A stretch of 64,000 nt of DNA from Dryocosmus kuriphilus (Eukaryota > Arthropoda > Insecta > Hymenoptera > Cynipidae): assembly GCA_038277395.1 (NCBI GenBank), contig CM076190.1, positions 190,032,001 to 190,096,000 on the forward strand. The letters are read 5' to 3'. How positions within the stretch are numbered: the stretch's first letter is position 1; every line of letters starts with the position of its first letter. A program made the translations under genes and the position numbers. The notes under the pieces are model-generated. The model was given only the letters and a program-made list of their open reading frames with translations. It was not told the DNA's origin and made no database searches. Of the stretch, positions 57,640 to 64,000 are shown piece after piece.

Positions 57640-59680
57640 CACGGGGTAACTGTTCGAAATTTTTTCCGTTGGCTTCAAGACATAAACGTAAACGTCTTTC
57701 AAAATTGCCCACAACTCTAAGCAAAGTTTCTCTCGGAATGGCCGCACAAGCTGTTCGAATTCGTTCTATCACATATTCTCTCGTCGTAACCCGTTGAGCA
57801 AGAACAACATTTTTAAGATATCTCTACAAAAAAAATCAGGTGATGTAAGATCTAGTGAGAAAAGGGGCCGTTCAACTGGACCTCTCCGTCCGATCCACCT
57901 AACATTGTAATTGTTATTCAAAAACTCACGAACGATGCGTGCAAAGTGTGGCGGAGCACCATGTTGTTGAAGCCATATTCTTATCCTTGTTGCTAAGTCA
58001 AAATTCTCTAGTAGTCTAGGTAAGTAATCTCCTAGCAACTCTAAGTAGGTATGTCTGTCATCGTTTGCGTCAAAAAAGTAGGGTCAAGTTAAATAGCCAT
58101 TCATTATTCCGCACCATACCATAAGACTCAATCGACGTTGATGATCCATAGATCTGTACCAGTGGAGATTTTCTTCTGACCAATAATGCCAATTAGGTCT
58201 ATTGAGCTGTCCGTCGCTGTATAATTTAGCTTCATCAGAGAAAAGTACGTATCGAAAGAAACGAGGATCATTTTGTGTCATCTGCAAAGCCCATTGGCAA
58301 ACATTAACACGGGCTAAAATATGATTTGGCCTTAAAGCCTGCGTTAGAGTAATATGATAGGGGTGGTAATTTACAGCTCTTAAAGTTCTTGAAGTTGTGT
58401 TTCTTGGTATACCTCTTTCTCTTTCAATCTGAAGAGTACTAATATGTGGATCAAGATGAACAGATGCTAGAATAGTTAAAGCTCGTACATCATTTTCGTC
58501 GTAAGAGGCACGTCCAGAAAGTAAGTGTTCTCAATTTATGTAGGGTTCAAAAAAAATTTATTAAAGCAAAAACATAGTTGGTTACACTTGTACATATGTA
58601 AGTCATTTTTCGACATAGTCATCATCCCTGTCGATGCAAGTGGTGAGCCGCGGGATCAATTTTTTGATGCCTGCCTCGAAGAAGTCTCCCGCCAGCTCTT
58701 TCGCCCACCTCTACCTTCCACTTCACCTACTCGTCCGTTGAAAACTCGTTTCTACCTATGCGCACCTTCAGGGAAGTGAAGAGATGGAAATCTTACGGGG
58801 CCAGGTCAGGAGATTACGGGGGGTGGTTCAAAACGTCCCATCCAAGAGTCCAGGAGTTGCTTCGTGGCATTGGCCGTGTAAGGTTTGGCATTGTCATGCA
58901 ACAGGCAGACTCACTTCATCAGCATGCCCCTCCTTTTATTCTGAATCGCCCTTTTTAATTTTTTCAGCGTCTCACAGGATCCTGCCGCGTTGATAGGTTC
59001 CCCGTAAGTCAGATATTCAATCAAAATTAATCCTTTATGGTCCCAAAACATGGATGCAATGATTTTTTCTCGATTTTTTCCACAAATTCGTCAGTCACAA
59101 TTGAAGGTCTTCCGCTCCTCTAATCGTCATGCACAGATGTACGGCCATTTTTAAATTAACGACACCACTTGTGCACACTCGTACGATTCATAGCTCCATT
59201 ACCGTAAACAATTTTCACCTCATTATAAATCTCAACTGGAGCTTTTCCCTTCACAACGAGGTAGTGAATGACGGCGCGAATTTCGCACTTGGCGGGAAAT
59301 ACGATCGAAATTTTTCGCGAGAGATGCTACTGCGTCAAGAGTTTTCAACACACTAACCTCGGATTTATCTCGTTTTGAAGGGAAGGGGTCAGGCTACGCG
59401 GCAGTGTTGCCAACATGTCAAAAAAGTATTCCCTACAGCTGTGAGACTACCAGTACACTTACTTTCTGGACGTGCCTCGTATTCATGATATCGGCGTTGA
59501 CGAACAAGATGTCCATTACGAGTTCTTTGAGTTAAATTTCTTATTGTCGAATCAGTAGGATGCCTTGTGCCTGGACACCGTTCAGCATAAAGTCCAGATG
59601 CAGCCGTGTAATTGCTATGACATTACCCTAAAACTAATATTATTTCAACAACTTCAGCAGATGGATAATCAGCCATACTG
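57640..59680 (-). pseudogene. Tc1/mariner-type transposase relic (element 1)
   Basis: On the minus strand: an HTH leader (SNYTAASGLYAERCPGTRHP, about 59640-59570), then STIRNLTQRTRNGHLV. The nested mariner interrupts at 59481/58502 and the gene resumes RALTILASVHLDPH. Catalytic region: VLFSDEAKLYSDG (first Asp kept, about 58240), WLQQHGAPPH (second Asp replaced by His, about 57970) and LTSPDFF (third acidic kept). TGA at 58084-58086 and a frameshift near 57830 break it. The C-terminal helix block ends near 57640. Inactive. Confidence 0.85.
58504..59479 (-). mobile_element. mariner element nested in element 1
   Basis: AGAGGCACGTCCAGAAAGTA at 58504 and its complement ending at 59479 (CGAGGCACG inward) give TIRs of about 27 bp, with TA at 58502-58503 and 59480-59481. 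Removing it restores the host transposase frame. The minus strand contains a mariner transposase relic: an N-terminal HTH-like part near 59290, LLHDNAKPYTANATKQLL (second Asp block, about 58890) and a later segment resembling the SPDL block; frames are broken throughout. Confidence 0.85.
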
Positions 59681-59782
59681 CAAAATTTGTTTGAAAACTA
59701 GCATAAAAACCTTGACTAGTAAATTAAGCTTTAATAATAAAAGCAAGTTTAAATAATGAACATACGATTACAAAAAAAAAAA

Positions 59783-60067
59783 ACGCACGAAAATCGAGAA
59801 ACGCTGTAAATGTTCTGAGAACTATGCCAAAGATTTTATTGATATTCTGTAAAAAAAAGTGAATAATCCTACAAAAGTATTATTATCGAAAGAAGATAAA
59901 ACAACAGTTGAAATGCCAAAACAAGTGAAAGCTCACACGTAATATGAAGAAGCATACGAAAATTGAGAAACGCATTCAATGTTTCAAAAACTATACCAAA
60001 ACCTTTTCTAATATGTATTATGAAAGCAAAATGGATAATCAGAAAATGTCCGATTATCGAAAGAAAA
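59783..60067. repeat. Two diverged ~115-bp copies
   Basis: ACGAAAATCGAGAAACGC...ATTATCGAAAGAAGA (59783-59895) and ACGAAAATTGAGAAACGC...GATTATCGAAAGAAAAGA (59955-60067). Noncoding, inside element 1. Confidence 0.6.
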
Positions 60068-61263
60068 GAACACTAAATACGACTAGTTTTCTCAACGGAA
60101 TAAAAAAGCGGAGAATGAAGTGAACATCGTCACGAAAATAGTTGAAATCAAAAACCAAACGAATGCTCAATGCTCAACCCAAGTTTGAGAGGCAAGAGAG
60201 CTCACGGTAAATAAGCACCCCAAAGGAAGCAGAACTTACTACGTCCCCGTCGCTCTTTCCGGGTAACGCTAAAAGAAATGTTCTAAGAGCTTTCTAAACA
60301 GTTGCCCTTCATTTGACTTCTCTTCAAAAGACTTTTTTTTTACTTTTACCCTTTAAGTGACCTTGACGATTTACCTGCAGGTCAACATGGTCAAGGTGTT
60401 TCACACTTTTACATTCTATCGACTTGTTAAAAGCATCTTAAACGCCTGCTAGTTTCAGAAAACCAATTAATTAAAAAAAAAAGCATATGACCGTTTTTAG
60501 ACACTTTACCTTGATATTTTACCTTTCTAGGGTCACAAAAGCAAATTTCGCATTAGACACTTTTTAAGTAAAATTTTTCGTTCTTTTAAAATCCGGAATC
60601 AAGAATAGGGGTTTCCATTTAAAAAAATCATTTTGACCCTCAAATGACCTTCAAAATTGACCTCAAGGTCAAAATTAATAGTACCTTTAAATGACCCCGT
60701 ATACAATGTACAGTTTTTGTGAGAATAATTTTTTTATGGATGGAGTATTTTAAGAGATATTTGCATCCATAACTTAAAATGGGACACCGTGTATACCGGG
60801 TGTCTAAAAAGTCCCAGGTCGGTTGGATATTTCCTCAGGTAAAATATTTCTCAAAAAAGTGAAGATCATTGCTGAAGTAAATTTCAACGAGGAATTCAAT
60901 GGTGTCCTTCATTTTGACCTTGAAGTTGACCTACATAGGTTTTTGAAGGTCTACTTTGTTTTTTTTAATGGTAACCCCCTTTTTTACATCTGCAATGGAT
61001 AGAGCGGAAAATTCTACGTTCAGGTACGTACCCAAGTCATAGATCAATTGTAAGGTTCAAGGTAAGTTAGAGGTTATTTGAAATTCGCAAAGTTTTCTAA
61101 GAGGTCAGTGTAATTCCTGAAGTAAATTTCAACGAGAAATTCATTGGTAAGCTCTGTATTATCTTGGTGATGATCTTCAAGGTTTTTTCAAGGTTTTTTG
61201 CAAGCAGTTTACGTTTACGTTTAGCATTACCCAGGAACAACGACGTGGACGTAGTAAATTCTG

Positions 61264-61352
61264 TTCCCTTTTGGGGTGCTTGATTAGCGTGAGTCCCCTT
61301 GCCTCTCACGTTTCGGGGTGCTTGATTAGCGCGAGTCCCCTTGCCTCTCACG
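61264..61352. repeat. Two copies of the GGGGTGCTTG minisatellite unit
   Basis: The same GTGAGTCCCCTTGCCTCTCAC unit as at 57458, preceded by the same CAACGACGTGGACGTAGTAA sequence (about 61238) that lies at 57421 in element 1. Confidence 0.8.
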
Positions 61353-61354
61353 CT

Positions 61355-62443
61355 TCAGTGAAGATGTTCGAACTGAAAACCTTGAGCTGTTTGACAAAAA
61401 GCTATGCGATTGTAAAAATGAGTTACAGCATTACGAATCATATCCCTATCAATGAAAGTAGCCTGTTGCAGAATCCGATTCTGCAATTCGTCTAAGCTTT
61501 GGGGTTGTGTTGAGTATACTTTGCTCTTTAAATAACCCCAAAGAAAATAGTCGAGAGGCGTCAGATCAGGAGATCTAGCAGGCCACTCGACTTTACTGCT
61601 TCTTCCAATCCACCTTTGAGGGAACTGAGTATCCAAATATGCTCGAACCTCCCTACCGTAATGAGCCGCTGCTCCGTCCTGCTGGAACCAAATATTTTGA
61701 AAATTATCGCCTGTAATCTCCCTTATTCTTGGTACAATTTGGTTTCTGAGAAGCTCTTCATATGCACGGGCATTGAGATTACCATGTATGAAGAAAGGGC
61801 CTATCAATGTATCATTCAAGATACCGGCCCAAACATTAATCTTTTGTGGATATTGTGTGTGACTCTCCAACATCCAATCAGGATTTGTGTCGGACCAATA
61901 TCTACAATTTTGCCTGTTAACTTCACCTATTAAAGTGAAAGTAGCTTCATTTGAAAATACTGTATTGTACAAGAAAAGAGGATCTCTATCAATTCTGTCC
62001 ATCATAATTTCACAAAATTCAACCCGACGATCAGGATCGTCTTCATTGAGCTCTTGTACCAGATGAACTTTGTAAAGATGGAAATTAATGCTTTTTAAAA
62101 TATTTCGCACTGTCTCAGGAGCAACGTCACGCTCATCACTAGCTCGACGTAAACTAAGGTGTGGGTTTTCAACAAATGCTTGGGCTATGTCCATCTGCAT
62201 CTCCTCAGATCCTGCAGATTTTGGCCGACTAGTTCTCTGAAGGTCCTTGATAGATCCATGATTCATAAAGCGCCTTACAGTTCTTTCAATTGTTGATTCT
62301 GAGACAGGATTTAGCTCTTCTCCATTACGAAAAGTGCGATTAAAAAGCAAACGAACTTGATCATAAGATCGAACTCGATCTCCCCAACCACGCATCATTA
62401 ATACAGATACCCTCTCTCGTTCCGAAAGTTTACCTTGCGCCAT
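61355..62443 (-). CDS. Full-length Tc1/mariner-superfamily transposase, first Asp substituted
   Basis: 362 codons, ATG at 62443 to stop at 61355, without any break. The N-terminal HTH part (about residues 5-80: RERVSVLMMRGWGDRVRSYD, ESTIERTVRRF) is followed by a second helical region (PHLSLRRASDERDVAPETVR, about 95-115). Catalytic blocks: VFSNEATFTL (about residue 165; Asn where Asp is expected in FSDEATF), WFQQDGAAAHY (second Asp) and SPDLTPLDYFLWG (third Asp, about residues 296-305). It sits centrally between the TIRs of element 2. The enzyme would cut and paste its element at TA, but loss of the first catalytic Asp should abolish chemistry. Frame preservation suggests recent loss or retention as a DNA-binding protein. 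Confidence 0.92.
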   Translation of the reverse strand: MAQGKLSERERVSVLMMRGWGDRVRSYDQVRLLFNRTFRNGEELNPVSESTIERTVRRFMNHGSIKDLQRTSRPKSAGSEEMQMDIAQAFVENPHLSLRRASDERDVAPETVRNILKSINFHLYKVHLVQELNEDDPDRRVEFCEIMMDRIDRDPLFLYNTVFSNEATFTLIGEVNRQNCRYWSDTNPDWMLESHTQYPQKINVWAGILNDTLIGPFFIHGNLNARAYEELLRNQIVPRIREITGDNFQNIWFQQDGAAAHYGREVRAYLDTQFPQRWIGRSSKVEWPARSPDLTPLDYFLWGYLKSKVYSTQPQSLDELQNRILQQATFIDRDMIRNAVTHFYNRIAFCQTAQGFQFEHLH

Positions 62444-63079
62444 AACAATCTTTTAGCGAAAGATAGTAAGTATGTACTCGTAATACGTAAATTTAGTTTC
62501 GATTCGTAATATTCGTATGGAAAAACGGTATAGGCCTTATGGTATCGCCTTAGGTATTGACTTAGGTATCGAAAAACGGTATAGGACTGTATAACTCTTT
62601 GAGGAGGAACAGAACTCTCACCAGAACACCTGGAACTTTTAATGAAAAATTTCCTTATGATTTTACAATATTCGAACCGCTGTAACCAAGATCAATACAG
62701 AGCTCACCAATGAATTTCTCGTTGAAATTTACTTCAGGAATTGCACTGACCTCTTGGAAAACTTTGTTCATTTCAAATAACCTCTAACTGACCTTGAAAG
62801 TTACAATTGACTTATGACTTGGGTACGTACCTGAACGTAGAATTTTCTACTCTATCGATTGCTGATGTAAAAAAAGGGGGTTCTCATTTAAAAAAAAACA
62901 AAGTTGACCTTCAAAAAGCTATGAGGGTCAACTTCAAGGTCAAAATAAAGGTCACCATACAATTCCTCGTTGAAATTTACTTCAGGAATGACCTTCACTT
63001 TTTTGAAAAATATTTTACCTGAGGAAATATTCAACCGTCCCGGGACTGTTTAGCCTCCCGGTATAATAGATGCTTTATT

Positions 63080-64000
63080 TCAGTCAATGGCCCCGAAACA
63101 TGCAGACAGCGTCTGCTACATCGAAGCTTAAATGTATTATATTTGCACTATTTACAACTCTAATAACTATAGCCTAAACTAACTAATTTCTCCTATTCCC
63201 TTCACTCTTTCCACACTTTAACAATTCGGTTTCTTCTTCTCTATTCGCAATTGCCTCTCATTTTTCTCACGTCTCATTTCTCTCAGTTGATTCTTGCCTA
63301 TTTTGCCTTTCCGTTCGACATTTTTTAAATTTTCGCTCGCAAGCTTTTATCTCTTTCTAACTTACTATAATTCTCTTATCATTGCGTTTTTTGCATTTAT
63401 CATTCTTTTCCATATTTCTGTTATCGCCAAACCTACCCCTTCCCTCAATTCTTCACACTCGCCTCTTTATTTTCTTCCTTTCCAGTGTCCTTAACCAATC
63501 CAACACCTCTACCTGTCCCTTTTCATTCCAGATCTTTTCCATTGTCATGCATCCTCTTTCTGCTTTTTCAAAATTTTCTAACCCATGCTTAAATGTTGCT
63601 CTAACTCTCTCGCAATCACTTTCTGCGAAACTCTTTCCCCCTTCTACTCCAGATACTTTGCTATATGAACATACTTTTCATTATATTTTGCTTTCTTTAT
63701 TCTATTTTCGATTACTTGCTTTAATACTTCTCTATACCTATCTACTAAATCTTGTTGTACTTTTATTCCCTTTTTGTGTCCTCTCCTTACTAATTCCCTT
63801 TTCAAACCATTCTTATTTAAGTATCTTTCTCTTTCTTACCATCCCTTTCTCCCCCCTAATCCCAATTGCCGCTCTTCTAGGCCTGTCTTAACTATTATTC
63901 TTCAGATACTTTCCAAGGCTTTTTCTTGAAACCTATATGCTCTGTTCCCTGCTCTTATTTTCACTTTATCCCTATCTACCTTTTTTAATACTATATACCA
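63080..64000 (-). pseudogene. LINE ORF2 C-terminus and 3' UTR (truncated by window)
   Basis: On the minus strand, from the window edge: DRDKVKIRAGNRAYRFQEKA (about 63955), QQDLVDRYREVLKQ and NRIKKAKYNEKYV (about 63750-63680), then MTMEKIWNEKGQVEVLDWLR (about 63550). This order matches the RT-distal tail of a LINE family common in insects, with stops and frame changes. The 3' UTR ends with GACTGAAATAAAGCATC near 63075, an AATAAA next to element 2. The complementary T/C-rich open frame at 63382-63891 is rejected as a shadow. Confidence 0.5.

Larger units (their letters stand above)
56886..60791 (-). mobile_element. Tc1/mariner-type element with ~550-bp TIRs (element 1)
   Basis: CACGGTGTCCCATTTTAA at 56886 is mirrored at 60774-60791, with TA on both outer sides (56884-56885, 60792-60793). 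The arms (about 56886-57440 and 60240-60791) are rich in AGGTCA/TGACCT words. The interior carries a minus-strand transposase relic interrupted by a smaller mariner. Confidence 0.85.
60796..63061 (-). mobile_element. Tc1/mariner-type element with ~380-bp TIRs (element 2)
   Basis: CCGGGTGTCTAAAAAGTCCC at 60796 pairs with the complement of GGGACTGTTTAGCCTCCCGG ending at 63061. TA flanks at 60794-60795 and 63062-63063. Arms extend to about 61172 and from about 62680. The left flank abuts element 1 directly: element 1's TA (60792-60793) and this TA are adjacent. Confidence 0.9.

Noticed and set aside
63382..63891. 169-codon Leu/Ser/Phe-rich plus-strand ORF, superficially membrane-like
   Set aside because: It is the complement of a purine-rich LINE C-terminus on the minus strand, which better explains the sequence.

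Overview
This window looks like AT-rich, gene-poor arthropod chromatin, most likely from an insect. The reasons are intron-containing genes with GT-AG junctions and polypyrimidine tracts, (TG)n and (TA)n microsatellites, and a dense mixture of transposon families typical of insects (LOA-type LINE, Ty3/gypsy with 17.6-like Pol, piggyBac, hAT, MULE with FLYWCH finger, CACTA/EnSpm, Tc1/mariner, Helentron-like repeats). No bacterial operon, CRISPR array, tRNA or rRNA was seen. I found no convincing ordinary host gene: nearly every protein-coding signal is a mobile-element relic carrying stops and frameshifts.

Layout. 0-1.3 kb: diverged AT-rich repeats. 1.47-6.6 kb: a spliced but broken protein-primed family-B DNA polymerase of the Polinton/adintovirus type, followed by an acidic exon and a polyA signal. 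7-11.5 kb: mostly featureless, with a hAT-like relic at 9.9-10.6 kb. 11.53-14.32 kb: a CACTA/EnSpm element (TA duplication, 26-bp TIR, GATA-rich subterminal arrays, Tnp2-like exon). 14.85-16.8 kb: a LINE reverse-transcriptase scrap and a Ty3/gypsy RT-RNase H relic. 16.8-29.1 kb: an inverted-repeat pair whose left arm was split by a 9.9-kb LTR retrotransposon (1.96-kb LTRs, AGTG duplication). 29.56-32.83 kb: a hAT element with GC-rich ends and an ATATACAC duplication. 33.3-36.5 kb: a MULE relic, a gypsy integrase relic and an 836-bp foldback. 36.6-45.9 kb: a second large inverted-repeat pair enclosing Helentron-like copies and a 5-kb LOA-type LINE. 47.3-50.4 kb: a four-exon piggyBac relic sitting cleanly at a TTAA inside a tandem array. 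52.2-55 kb: microsatellite, minisatellite and a complete Helentron-like copy. 56.9-63.1 kb: two long-TIR Tc1/mariner-type elements abutting at TATA; the first hosts a nested mariner, and the second has a full-length open transposase lacking its first catalytic aspartate. 63.1-64 kb: 3' end of a minus-strand LINE.

How it fits together. The region reads as a stack of insertions whose order can partly be reconstructed: LTR element into an inverted-repeat arm, piggyBac into a satellite, mariner into a mariner-like element, and an MITE plus LINE into another repeat pair. The items most worth a second look are the Helentron-like family with repeated subTIR-hairpin 3' modules, the protease-like reading frame carried inside an LTR and preserved in a diverged third copy, the spliced PolB relic, and the frame-intact but catalytically substituted transposase.
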